DNA of 25,851 bases from positions 1 to 25,851 of the IMG/VR virus record IMGVR_UViG_3300032087_001374. One strand, 5' to 3'. The DNA is from a virus. A program made the translations under genes and the position numbers. Of this stretch, positions 13,521 to 21,669 are shown one piece after another. Position 1 is the stretch's first letter; the number at the start of each line of letters is the position of its first letter. The notes under the pieces are model-generated. The model saw only the letters and a list, made by a program, of their open reading frames with translations, was not told the origin of the DNA and did no database searches.

Positions 13521-14152
13521 TGTCTGGAAATTTTATAGAACATGTAGCAAAAGATGTAAAAGCAGATTTTTTTAAAACAACTTTTTTTAAATTTAATAAT
13601 AAAAACATAGCTTTAGATTTAAAAAAATATATAAAATCTTTAAATACAAAAGGAATTGAATCTAATATAGCTCCTCAGTTAAAACATAATTTAAAAGAAT
13701 CTACATTTGATTTTTTTCATGACAAAGAAAGTGCTGTACAAAATTCTATAGCATATATAGGTGAGTGCATTAAATATTCTATAAATATTTTATTAGATGA
13801 AGAAGAAGATTATAAAATTTTATTTACGGACAGTTGGTATCATATAGGAAGCACTAATAGTTCTCATGAAACTCATGGTCATTCTAATTGCAGTTGGTGT
13901 GGAATTTTTTATTTGCAAGCAGGAGATAAAGATTGTGGAGGTCATACAGTTTTTATAAGTCCTGTGTATAGTAATTATCATGATTTAATATCAGTGCATC
14001 ATTCTGAAAATAGTATTAGAATTATTCCAGAAGATGGAAAATTAATTTTATTTCCTTCTTATGTGCAACATTATCAAGCGACATATACAGGCAAAAAAAA
14101 TAGAATTATGGTAGGTTTTAATTTTACAATTAAAGATAGAGTGGATAAATGA
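13520..14152 (+). CDS. 2OG-Fe(II) oxygenase-like protein, first copy
   Basis: A 210-aa protein with a C-terminal double-stranded beta-helix. SSHETHGHSN (115-123) supplies the first iron ligands, probably H119 and/or H121; FPSYVQHYQ supplies the distal H184; R195 would bind 2-oxoglutarate. The class hydroxylates proteins, nucleotides or small molecules; the substrate is unknown. The GTG start has AGGAG six bases upstream and overlaps the holin TAG. The gene is clearly more AT-rich than its neighbours (runs of AAA, TTT and ATA codons), a sign of recent acquisition. Confidence 0.7.
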   Translation: MSGNFIEHVAKDVKADFFKTTFFKFNNKNIALDLKKYIKSLNTKGIESNIAPQLKHNLKESTFDFFHDKESAVQNSIAYIGECIKYSINILLDEEEDYKILFTDSWYHIGSTNSSHETHGHSNCSWCGIFYLQAGDKDCGGHTVFISPVYSNYHDLISVHHSENSIRIIPEDGKLILFPSYVQHYQATYTGKKNRIMVGFNFTIKDRVDK

Positions 14153-14154
14153 TT

Positions 14155-14187
14155 ATGGTTAGTATAAAAAAAGCAAGGAGTAAGTAA
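14155..14187 (+). repeat. Duplicated holin gene end (KARSK*) before the second oxygenase
   Basis: A ten-codon frame, MVSIKKARSK and stop, ends in the same KARSK as the holin. AAAGCAAGGAG is identical at 13503-13513 and 14170-14180 and is read in the same codon phase in both. In each case it provides the ribosome binding site of the following oxygenase gene. It looks like a target-end duplication flanking the first oxygenase gene. Confidence 0.65.
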
Positions 14188-14927
14188 TGCCTACAGATTT
14201 TTCAAAAGCACCTGAAGGTCAAATATCTCCTTTGTTTCCTTTTGCACCTATGATAATGTACGCAAAGATGCCTATGGACTTAGTAAGAAGATTAAATAAG
14301 TATGTTAACAAAACTATAAAGAATGAAGAAAAAATTAAAAAGTTAGACCATTCTAATAATCTTGTAGGTAAACTTAAACAAGAATTTTTAATAGAGTCTA
14401 ATGAGTTAGAAAAACATACAAAATTTTTTAACAATGTTATAAGTAAATACTTAGACACTGATTTAAACAGATCATTTAAAAGTTTAGCACCTGGTACAGG
14501 CTATGGTATACAGTACAAATCAGCATGGATAGTTAGGCAGTTTGCAGGTGAATATAATCCTGCACATATACATACTGAGTGTAGTATGTCTTGCGTTGGC
14601 TACCTAAGATTACCTGAGAATATACAAGAAGAGTGGGAAGAAGATTATAAAGATCATTATCCTGCTAATGGGCATATAGAGTTTTTACATGGTTCGTCTG
14701 GTAAAATGCACCAACATACTTTAATGGTAAAGCCTACAGTTGGTGATTTTTTTGTATTTCCTGCCGACCTCATACACATGGTATACCCTTTTAAAAGTGA
14801 GGGTGAAAGAAGATCATTTAGTATGAATATAGAAGTGCACCAACAAAAATTTGATAAAGATGGAAAACCAGTAGAAATACCTAAAGCAAAAGAAGGACAT
14901 ATTGCAGGTGGTTTTGAACTTGCATAA
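14187..14927 (+). CDS. 2OG-Fe(II) oxygenase-like protein, second copy
   Basis: A 246-aa protein. SAWIVRQFAGEYNPAHIHTE (112-131) gives H127 and H129; VGDFFVFPADLIHMVYPF gives the distal H197; R208/R209 in GERRSFSMN are the likely 2-oxoglutarate contacts. The order matches the phage 2OG-FeII_Oxy type. It is only distantly like the first oxygenase and has a less extreme AT content. AGGAG six bases upstream lies in the duplicated KARSK segment. The substrate is unknown. Confidence 0.75.
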   Translation: MPTDFSKAPEGQISPLFPFAPMIMYAKMPMDLVRRLNKYVNKTIKNEEKIKKLDHSNNLVGKLKQEFLIESNELEKHTKFFNNVISKYLDTDLNRSFKSLAPGTGYGIQYKSAWIVRQFAGEYNPAHIHTECSMSCVGYLRLPENIQEEWEEDYKDHYPANGHIEFLHGSSGKMHQHTLMVKPTVGDFFVFPADLIHMVYPFKSEGERRSFSMNIEVHQQKFDKDGKPVEIPKAKEGHIAGGFELA

Positions 14928-14943
14928 TTAAAATAAATATAAT
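14914..14943 (+). promoter_or_regulatory. Candidate sigma70 promoter before the helicase
   Basis: TTGAAC (14914-14919), 18 nt, TATAAT (14938-14943). The start would be near 14950, about 24 nt before the ATG at 14974. The -35 lies in the end of the oxygenase gene. Confidence 0.5.
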
Positions 14944-14973
14944 ATAACACTCTAACCTTTTTAGGAGAACAAA

Positions 14974-16179
14974 ATGGAGTCACAAATAATATCCCTACTT
15001 TTAAGTAGAGAAAACTTTGATAAGGCAAAAGCCCTTGTCACAAAAGATATGTTTGATAAGAAGTATAAAACTATCTTTGATGCAGTAATGCATTATCATA
15101 CTAAGTATGAAGGTGATCTATCGAAAGATAATCTTTTTATAGTACACAAAAATTTATATCCTGCCATGCCAGACTCTACTAGAGAGTTAGTAGAAGATGC
15201 AATAAAAGATATACCAGAAGACATAGAGGGTGATCCTCAATTTGTAATGGATACCCTTACAGAGTTCTGGCGTAGAGAGATGGCAAGGAAAGTAGGCGAA
15301 ACAGCTATTGATATATGGAATGGCGACTCAGCTAACTTTGGTGATCTACGAATGATGATTGACCAAATAATAAATCAAGATTCGGCTACTGGTATTCTGT
15401 CTATGCAAAGGGAAGAGACAGATGTTGAAGAATTGTTTCAAGACTTTGAGGCAGACCCAGACTTCCCTTTCCCAATAATAACATTATCTGATGAGGTAGC
15501 AGGTACATACCGAGGTAACCTTGGCATTATCTTTGCTAGACCTGAAAGTGGTAAGTCATCTTTCTGTGCTTTCCTAGCTGCAGAAGCAATACGTAAAGGC
15601 AACACTGTCGGTTACATAATGAATGAAGAGACAGCCAAAAGAATGAAGTCAAGAGTTCTAACTGCCTACTTTAATGTACACAAAGAAACCTACATGCAAG
15701 AAATAGAAACTATAAAAGAAGTTTACAAAAATGAAATAGAAGATAGACTTTTTATTATGGATTCTGTAGGCTCAGACATATCAGAGATAGACCAGTTTGC
15801 AAAACTAAATAAAATTGATGTGCTGTTTGTAGATCAGTTAGACAAGGTAAAGGTAGGTGGTGAGTTTAGTAGAGGTGATGAAAGATTGAAAGAACTTTAC
15901 GTAAATGCAAGAGAGATAGCAAAAAGAAACAACTGCATGGTGTGGGCTGTGTCTCAGGCAAGTTATGATGCACACAATCGTCAGTTTTTAGACTTCGCTA
16001 TGCTTGATGGTTCTAAGACTGGCAAGGCAGGTGAGGCTGATATAATTATAGGTATAGGAAAAAATCCTGGTGAGGATGATGATACTAGGTTTTTATGTGT
16101 ATCAAAAAATAAAATTTCAGGGTGGCATGGTCATGTCGTATGTGAGATAGATAAACTTACTGGGAGGTACTACGAATGA
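14974..16179 (+). CDS. Replicative DNA helicase, DnaB/RecA-like
   Basis: A 401-aa helicase that unwinds DNA ahead of the fork as a hexamer. The N-terminal 130 residues are helical and DnaB-N-like. The RecA-like core carries Walker A ARPESGKSS (188-196), a likely catalytic Glu in NEET (217-220) and Walker B VLFVDQLD (283-290). VSQAS and a C-terminal DGSKTGKAGEADIIIGIG segment follow. It is the separate counterpart of the primase at 9929. AGGAG lies upstream of the ATG. The stop overlaps the exonuclease ATG (TACGAATGA). Confidence 0.9.
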   Translation: MESQIISLLLSRENFDKAKALVTKDMFDKKYKTIFDAVMHYHTKYEGDLSKDNLFIVHKNLYPAMPDSTRELVEDAIKDIPEDIEGDPQFVMDTLTEFWRREMARKVGETAIDIWNGDSANFGDLRMMIDQIINQDSATGILSMQREETDVEELFQDFEADPDFPFPIITLSDEVAGTYRGNLGIIFARPESGKSSFCAFLAAEAIRKGNTVGYIMNEETAKRMKSRVLTAYFNVHKETYMQEIETIKEVYKNEIEDRLFIMDSVGSDISEIDQFAKLNKIDVLFVDQLDKVKVGGEFSRGDERLKELYVNAREIAKRNNCMVWAVSQASYDAHNRQFLDFAMLDGSKTGKAGEADIIIGIGKNPGEDDDTRFLCVSKNKISGWHGHVVCEIDKLTGRYYE

Positions 16180-16739
16180 TTTTAACATTAGATGTAGAAA
16201 CTACCTTTATAAAAACAGACAAAGGTTCTGATCCGTCACCTTACACTAGAGGTAATCAGCTAGTATCTGTAGGCTTTAAGGAAGATGATAACCCTGTACA
16301 GTATGTGTGGTTCTATCACTCAAAGAAAGACCCTACACCAGATAACATGAAGATAGTACAAGATGCACTAGACAGAGCAGACGTACTGCTAGGTCACAAT
16401 ATAAAATTTGATTTGCAGTGGTTGTTTGCGTCTGGCTTTACATATGATGGTGCTGTATATGATACTATGGTGTTTGATTACGTATGGGCTAGGGGTGTTA
16501 AAGTACCTCTTAGCTTGGATGAATGTTGTCGTAGGCATAAAACGTCAACTAAGAAAAAGAAAGAAATTTTAGAAAACTACTTGAAAGAAGGTATAGGATT
16601 TGATATAATACCTGCAGACATAGTAGAAGAATACGGAATCGCTGATGTGCAGTCTACTTATGAAGTAGCTGTAAGTCAGTCTAAACAAGAAGGAAAGAGC
16701 ATTGAGCAGATTGCAGCCTACACTATACCTGTCTTTTGA
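16176..16739 (+). CDS. 3'-5' proofreading exonuclease part of family A DNA polymerase
   Basis: A 187-aa DnaQ/PolA-type exonuclease. Motif Exo I is LDVETT (D6, E8), Exo II is LLGHNIKFDLQW (D79), Exo III is YGIAD (Y153, D157). In most phages this domain is fused to the polymerase. Here its frame stops at 16739, and the polymerase continues in the +1 frame from 16702. The final 10-15 residues (KSIEQIAAYTIPVF) do not look family-like, whereas the other frame does. The two products probably work together as the proofreading polymerase. A frameshifted fusion is the alternative. Confidence 0.85.
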   Translation: MILTLDVETTFIKTDKGSDPSPYTRGNQLVSVGFKEDDNPVQYVWFYHSKKDPTPDNMKIVQDALDRADVLLGHNIKFDLQWLFASGFTYDGAVYDTMVFDYVWARGVKVPLSLDECCRRHKTSTKKKKEILENYLKEGIGFDIIPADIVEEYGIADVQSTYEVAVSQSKQEGKSIEQIAAYTIPVF

Positions 16740-18273
16740 GGTAACAAAAGTTTTAGCAGGAATGGAAAGAGACGGCATCAAGATAGACCGTCAAGCTCTA
16801 AACCTTGTTAAAGATGAGTACACAAAAGAATTAGAAGAACTTGGTATATTCTTAAACAAAGAAGTGTCTAGAGTTATGGGTGATACACCTATAAATTTAT
16901 CTAGCCCTGATGATAGGTCTAAGTTATTATTTTCTAGAGCAGTAAATAATAAAAAGACTTGGACAAATGTTTTTAACTTAGGCTACGAAGTTAGAGGTAA
17001 TACAAAAAAACCAAAACGTAGAGCCTACATGACTGATGCACAATTTAAGAGGTCGGTTGTAAACAACACTACAGTGCAGTACAGAACAGAAGCTACCAGA
17101 TGTAACCCTTGCAAAGGTTATGGCAAAGTAGCTAAGAAAAGAAAAGACGGTTCTTGGGGCACTGCTAGATATATCTGTAAGTCTTGTTCAGGCACTGGTA
17201 TACAATATATACCTACAGGACAGGTAGCAGGATTTAAGTTAGTACCTTTAGATACAAAAGCATGTAGCAGTGCAGGATTTAAGACTGATTCAGATGCTTT
17301 GTCTTTGTATTACGAGAGAGGTAATGAAGAGGCAGTTACATTTATAAAAGCCTACCTTAGATACAATGCAATTAAGACTTACCTAAAAACTTTTATAGAA
17401 GGTATAGAAAAAAATTTAGATTACTCAGATAGAATACATCCTCAGTTTATGCAGTGTGTTACAAGTACAGGCAGGCTGTCATCTAGGAATCCTAACTTTC
17501 AAAACATGCCTAGAGGTAAAACATTCCCAGTACGTAGGGCAGTTGTGTCTAGGTTTGAAGGGGGTAAGATTCTTGAAGGGGATTACGCACAGCTAGAGTA
17601 CAGAGTAGCAGGTTTCTTAAGTAAAGATAAACATGTATACGAAAATGTCAAGGGTGGTGTTGATGTGCACAACTTGACTGCTACGATTATAACTGGTAAA
17701 GATAAAGAAGATATTACGTCAGAAGAAAGACAAAATGCAAAGGCACATACTTTTGCACCTTTATATGGTGCTACTGGTATAGGATTGCCTGAACATGTAC
17801 ACAGATACTATTATCAATTTACAGAAGTATATCCTGGAATTGGCGAATGGCATGATAGGTTAGCTCAAGAGGCTTTGAAGTATAAAGTTGTGAGTCTACC
17901 TTCTGGTAGGGAATACAGATTTCCCTATGTAAAGAGAACAGCTAGAGGCATTACACATGGCACTAGCGTAAAGAATTATCCTGTACAGGGGTTTGCAACA
18001 GCAGATTTACTTCCGTCTGCTTTAGTGCTTACCTTCGAGGAGTTTAAGAAAAAGAAACTTAAGTCCTTGCTTTGTAATACAGTACATGATAGTATAGTGG
18101 TGGATGTACATCCTGATGAAGAAGATCAAGTAATTGAGACTGTCAAAGAATGTATGCTCTCCATCCCTCAGCAAGCCAAGAGAAGATGGGGCATTGAGTA
18201 TGATATGCCTGTAGGCATTGAGATTAAAATTGGAAGCAACTGGCTAGATACTAAAGAAATTTTTTCTAATTAA
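16702..18273 (+). CDS. Family A DNA polymerase, polymerase part with zinc-finger insertion
   Basis: A 523-aa replicative polymerase. Motif A is DYAQLEYRVAGF (D294, E299), motif B RQNAKAHTFAPLYG (R343, K347, F351, Y355), motif C VHDSIVVDV (H462, D463). F351 corresponds to E. coli Pol I Phe762. An insertion at 134-165 has C134-x2-C137 and C159-x2-C162, both as CxxCxGxG, a DnaJ-type zinc finger. The TTG at 16702 has AAGGA seven bases upstream and would begin MSRLQPTLYLSFEVTKVL, which resembles the usual exo-pol linker. Otherwise a +1 shift at TTTTGA (16734-16739) could join it to the exonuclease. The polymerase call is certain; the start is not. Confidence 0.9.
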   Translation: MSRLQPTLYLSFEVTKVLAGMERDGIKIDRQALNLVKDEYTKELEELGIFLNKEVSRVMGDTPINLSSPDDRSKLLFSRAVNNKKTWTNVFNLGYEVRGNTKKPKRRAYMTDAQFKRSVVNNTTVQYRTEATRCNPCKGYGKVAKKRKDGSWGTARYICKSCSGTGIQYIPTGQVAGFKLVPLDTKACSSAGFKTDSDALSLYYERGNEEAVTFIKAYLRYNAIKTYLKTFIEGIEKNLDYSDRIHPQFMQCVTSTGRLSSRNPNFQNMPRGKTFPVRRAVVSRFEGGKILEGDYAQLEYRVAGFLSKDKHVYENVKGGVDVHNLTATIITGKDKEDITSEERQNAKAHTFAPLYGATGIGLPEHVHRYYYQFTEVYPGIGEWHDRLAQEALKYKVVSLPSGREYRFPYVKRTARGITHGTSVKNYPVQGFATADLLPSALVLTFEEFKKKKLKSLLCNTVHDSIVVDVHPDEEDQVIETVKECMLSIPQQAKRRWGIEYDMPVGIEIKIGSNWLDTKEIFSN

Positions 18274-18276
18274 CAC

Positions 18277-18305
18277 TTGCAATTAATTTAGTTCTAGTAT
18301 ACAAT
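18277..18305 (+). promoter_or_regulatory. Candidate sigma70 promoter before the SSB-like gene
   Basis: TTGCAA (18277-18282), 17 nt, TACAAT (18300-18305), in the 64-nt gap after the polymerase gene. A separate promoter suits a protein needed in large amounts. Confidence 0.55.
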
Positions 18306-18337
18306 AATAAGATTGTGCAACTCATAAGGAGTGATAT

Positions 18338-19195
18338 ATGACACAACTAGCGACTACCGAGAATACAGACCTCGTAATTCCAGATAATCTGGATAAATTG
18401 TCTGTAGACGAACTAGCAAATATGCTTGGTCAAAGGGATGGGATGGAGTCTCAATCCTCTGGCGATTCTTTTGCTAGACTATCAATTAACCACTCACCAG
18501 AAGATGATGCAGGTAATACGTTACCTAGAGGTCACTTTGCATTATACAACCCAAACACTAAAGAAAAAGTTTTTGGTAAGGATGTGACTTTCAGAGTTTT
18601 TGTGAGAAGGTTTATGTACAGCCTATGGGACAATGAGCAGGGTGCATACTCTGTTCGTAGTACTCAGCAAGCTAAACTTAATGATGTCTTCCCAGATAAT
18701 GAAGGCGGATATAAGTGTGGCAAGCTAACTCGTAAAGAAATAGAAGAGTTAGGTACTGATTCTCCAGAAGCTGCTGCATCTGCTATGGTTAAGTGTAATC
18801 AAGTATTGTACGGATTAGTTACTATTGCTGATGGTAAAACTGCAACAGGTGAAGATGCTCCTGTAACAGATGTGCCAGTAGTATTCTATGGTAAGGGTGC
18901 AAGTTATACTCCTATATCTCAATTTTTTAAAGATGTAGATAGTAAAAACTTACTTACTTGGAATGTTGTAGCAAAGATGAAATCTGTACGTCATAAGAAT
19001 GGTGCGACTATCTACTATTCTAGTGACATGTCTATATCTGATACAGTGGATTTCTCGAAAGAAGACAAAGAACTTTTAAAGAGCTTTGCTGATTCGATTA
19101 ATTCCTATAATCTCCGTGTATCAGGTGAGCACACTGAAGCTAAAGGTGGCTTAGGTGTGGAAGATGCTATCGACCTTGCTGCTGTCGAGGCATAA
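18338..19195 (+). CDS. Probable single-stranded DNA-binding protein
   Basis: A 285-aa soluble acidic protein. The central part (about 60-240) has beta-rich segments (DVTFRVFVRRFMYSLWDNEQ; VVFYGKGASYTPI; ATIYYSSDMSISD), and the C-terminus is acidic. It sits between the polymerase and the exonuclease, where phages of this kind encode an SSB. The fold is not proven by a motif, so the call relies on position, composition and a remembered likeness to such phage proteins. AAGGAG precedes the ATG, and it has its own candidate promoter. Confidence 0.5.
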   Translation: MTQLATTENTDLVIPDNLDKLSVDELANMLGQRDGMESQSSGDSFARLSINHSPEDDAGNTLPRGHFALYNPNTKEKVFGKDVTFRVFVRRFMYSLWDNEQGAYSVRSTQQAKLNDVFPDNEGGYKCGKLTRKEIEELGTDSPEAAASAMVKCNQVLYGLVTIADGKTATGEDAPVTDVPVVFYGKGASYTPISQFFKDVDSKNLLTWNVVAKMKSVRHKNGATIYYSSDMSISDTVDFSKEDKELLKSFADSINSYNLRVSGEHTEAKGGLGVEDAIDLAAVEA

Positions 19196-20065
19196 ATGAA
19201 CTCGATTCAAATACTCATACAGGATTATTTGAAGAGAGGGATCAAGGGGGAGGCAGAAATGCCTTCCTCTCTGGTTCAAGAGTTTAAAGATTCTTGTGGT
19301 CAAGCACTAGAGAAACAATTTTCTAGAGAACCAAGAGAACATAAACTACGTTTGTCTGCATTAGGCAAACCTCTATGTCAACAACAATCAGAAAAGCTAG
19401 GCATTGAACAAGAGTTTGGTTACAATGCAATTATGCGTTTCTTACTAGGAGACTTAGTAGAAGCTGCTTTAGTAGCAGTTATGAAAGCATCTGGAATAGA
19501 TGTGCAAGACGAACAAAAGAAAACAAAAATTAATTTAGATGATACAGATATTAATGGAACTTTAGATATTATAATAGATGATAAAGTATATGATATTAAA
19601 TCTGCTAGTCCATATGCGTTCCAAAATAAATTTGGAAAATTCGGTGGCTACTCTAAGGTAAAAGAAGATGATCCTTTTGGGTACGTAGTCCAAGGTTATG
19701 CCTACGCTGAAGGTGTAGACAAGCCATTTGGAGGGTGGATTGTTGTAGATAAATCGTCAGGTGAGGTCACGGTTTGTGAAGCTCCAGACATTCAAGAGCA
19801 AGAAAAGAAAGAAGCCTTAGAGTCAGCCACTGTTAATGTACGTAAGTTAAAGAAAACAAAACGAGTAGAGAAACAATTTAAACCTACAGATGAGATAGAT
19901 AAAGGTGAACCTAACGGTAATAAACTTTTACCTAGAGAATGTGGTTTCTGTGGGTTTAGGCACAACTGTTGGTCTAAAGCTAAATACATACCTAAGCAAA
20001 CATCTAGGGCAAAGAATCCTCCGTATGCATGGTACACCAAGGTAGTTACAGATGCCCATTCTTAA
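19196..20065 (+). CDS. Cas4/RecB-like exonuclease with iron-sulfur cysteines
   Basis: A 289-aa PD-(D/E)XK nuclease. NGTLDIII (D124) and VYDIKSAS (D133-x-K135) are the catalytic motifs. C61, and the C-terminal C249-x2-C252-x5-C258 (ECGFCGFRHNC), have the Cas4/AddB arrangement for a 4Fe-4S cluster. It likely resects DNA ends during recombination or degrades host DNA. The ATG directly follows the stop of the SSB-like gene, with GAGG five bases upstream. No cas1 or repeats are nearby, so a CRISPR link is not supported. Confidence 0.85.
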   Translation: MNSIQILIQDYLKRGIKGEAEMPSSLVQEFKDSCGQALEKQFSREPREHKLRLSALGKPLCQQQSEKLGIEQEFGYNAIMRFLLGDLVEAALVAVMKASGIDVQDEQKKTKINLDDTDINGTLDIIIDDKVYDIKSASPYAFQNKFGKFGGYSKVKEDDPFGYVVQGYAYAEGVDKPFGGWIVVDKSSGEVTVCEAPDIQEQEKKEALESATVNVRKLKKTKRVEKQFKPTDEIDKGEPNGNKLLPRECGFCGFRHNCWSKAKYIPKQTSRAKNPPYAWYTKVVTDAHS

Positions 20066-20438
20066 AACTTACAATCTTTCTGTAGCAGACTTTACAGAAA
20101 ATAAAAACATACATTATCTATATCCTGATAACTGGAGTCACCAGAAAGGCTCAGACATAATAAAGATACTTAGAGATAGTGATTTTGGTATACCATTGTA
20201 TGTAGGCTTATCTCCTGTAAAACCTTTTGATGAGTCAAGAGGTATGAATGAATTAGATCAAAGCCTAGAGAAGGTACGTAACATTCTTTTACAGAAAGGT
20301 ATAGTTATAGTTTTGATAAATGAGTTCTACGAAGCTATAGATTATGATAACGGTGAGCCTTACGAAAAAGAAATAATAGATAATGTTTTAGAATTATTAG
20401 ATATAGGATGTCCTAAAGATGTTGAAATTACCTTATAG
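20052..20438 (+). CDS. Hypothetical protein
   Basis: A 128-aa acidic protein with alternating beta and helix segments (IPLYVGLSPVKPFDE; LLQKGIVIVLINEFYEAID). No family is recognised. It overlaps the exonuclease gene by 14 nt and the endonuclease I gene by 20 nt, with AAGG about 11 bases before its ATG. Its place between two nucleases suggests a role in recombination or DNA turnover, which is guilt by association only. Confidence 0.65.
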   Translation: MPILKTYNLSVADFTENKNIHYLYPDNWSHQKGSDIIKILRDSDFGIPLYVGLSPVKPFDESRGMNELDQSLEKVRNILLQKGIVIVLINEFYEAIDYDNGEPYEKEIIDNVLELLDIGCPKDVEITL

Positions 20439-20787
20439 ATCAAAGTTTGAGATAAGAGTTGCTGCAGACTTAGGTAAGAAAAAAATAAAGTTTGATTATG
20501 AGCCTAAAACTTTTACATATGTACCTAAGATAAGATCATACACCCCAGACTTTTACATAAAAGAAAAAGACTTTTATATTGAGGCTAAAGGTAGGCTTAC
20601 AACAAATGATAGAGTAAAGCATCTTATGATAAAAGAACAATGGCAAGACTTAGATGTAAGGTTTATATTTGTACAGGCAGATAATAAAATATTAAAAGGT
20701 TCAAAAACTACATATGCAGATTGGTGTGATAGGCATGGTTTTCTTTGGGCACAAGGAACTATACCTAAGGAGTGGATGGATGACTGA
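20419..20787 (+). CDS. Endonuclease I (Holliday junction resolvase), T7 gp3 type
   Basis: A 122-aa enzyme that resolves branched DNA and helps degrade host DNA. YRSKFE (E11), YTPDF (D44) and YIEAKG (E55-x-K57) are the catalytic residues in the same order as in T7 endonuclease I. Further likeness runs through DRVKHLMIKEQ, LDVRFIF, LKGSKTTYADWCDRHG and IPKEW. The length is slightly below T7's. It overlaps its neighbours on both sides by a few bases. Confidence 0.95.
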   Translation: MLKLPYRSKFEIRVAADLGKKKIKFDYEPKTFTYVPKIRSYTPDFYIKEKDFYIEAKGRLTTNDRVKHLMIKEQWQDLDVRFIFVQADNKILKGSKTTYADWCDRHGFLWAQGTIPKEWMDD

Positions 20788-21124
20788 TGATATAACTATT
20801 ACGTTTGAAGATGATGATAGAATAAAAAAACTTGTAGACTCACTTGACTTAAAAGAAGGTTATCTATATATTGTATTACGACCAGAAGATAATGGTTTTG
20901 AAATACTAGGTGCAGATAAACTTCCAGGGGATGTTACAGAAGGTGCTGCAACTAAGATGTACATATTATTTTCAGGTCTTATGAGTTTAGCTACAGAACA
21001 ACAAGACTTAGTTATGGAAGCAGGTAATTATGCTATACATAGAGAGTTAGATAAAAAAAGAAAAAAAGAAGTAGAAGGTAAAGGAGAAAATATAATTGCT
21101 TTTCCAGGGAAAAAGGATGTTTAA
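20780..21124 (+). CDS. Hypothetical protein
   Basis: A 114-aa acidic protein with a beta-rich N-terminal half (DLKEGYLYIVLRPEDNGFEI) and a helical C-terminal half ending in a Lys-rich stretch. No family is recognised. The ATG at 20780 has AGGAG seven bases upstream, inside the endonuclease I gene, and is preferred over upstream codons. It overlaps the endonuclease stop by 8 nt. Confidence 0.65.
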   Translation: MTDDITITFEDDDRIKKLVDSLDLKEGYLYIVLRPEDNGFEILGADKLPGDVTEGAATKMYILFSGLMSLATEQQDLVMEAGNYAIHRELDKKRKKEVEGKGENIIAFPGKKDV

Positions 21125-21395
21125 ATACAATGAAAAGAATTTAATTAAACAAATTCTAGTTTACATAATAAACACCTACACACAACATTATTCTAAAAAT
21201 AATCTACAGGCTACTGAGGTAATTATAGACTCAGGGTATGGCAAAGGTTTTTGTATCGGTAATGTGCTTAAGTATGCACAACGATATGGAAAGAAAGGAA
21301 GTCATGAAGATCAAAGAAAAGACTTGCTTAAATTAATACACTATGCTATTATAGCATTGTTTATTCACGATGAAGAAGGAGTTAGTGATGAGTAA
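21117..21395 (+). CDS. DUF3310-like small phage protein
   Basis: A 92-aa protein. GFCIGNVLKYAQRYGKKG followed by DLLKLIHYAIIAL resembles the core of DUF3310, a phage family sometimes labelled nucleotide kinase without good proof. The ATG at 21117 has AGGG seven bases upstream; a TTG at 21096 would add seven residues. It overlaps the previous gene by 8 nt. Confidence 0.6.
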   Translation: MFKYNEKNLIKQILVYIINTYTQHYSKNNLQATEVIIDSGYGKGFCIGNVLKYAQRYGKKGSHEDQRKDLLKLIHYAIIALFIHDEEGVSDE

Positions 21396-21669
21396 AGAAG
21401 AAGTAAAAAAAGAAAGAGCACGTAAGGAGGATGGCACATTTCAGGCTGATGACCCTAATACACCAGACCAGAATGAAGCTTTTAAACCTGTAAGGTTCTA
21501 TCTTATGCAAGACCAACTAGCTAACACTATCTTACAGAAGTTAGCAACCTTACCCTATGGTGAAGTAAGTGAAATGCTTAATAGTCTTCGAGCTATGCAA
21601 CATGTCTTAGTTGACCCAACCACAAGAAAAGTATTGGATCAGTCCGTTGCAGACCAAAAAGAAAAATAG
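21388..21669 (+). CDS. Hypothetical protein
   Basis: A 93-aa protein with a charged N-terminus (MSKEEVKKERARKEDGTFQA) and a helical C-terminal half. No family is recognised. The ATG at 21388 has AAGGAG six bases upstream; an ATG at 21370 lacks this. It overlaps the stop of the previous gene by 8 nt. Confidence 0.65.
   Translation: MSKEEVKKERARKEDGTFQADDPNTPDQNEAFKPVRFYLMQDQLANTILQKLATLPYGEVSEMLNSLRAMQHVLVDPTTRKVLDQSVADQKEK

Noticed and set aside
19196-20065. Cas4-like exonuclease as a sign of CRISPR
   Set aside because: No cas1, cas2 or repeat array is present, and such exonucleases are ordinary phage recombination enzymes.
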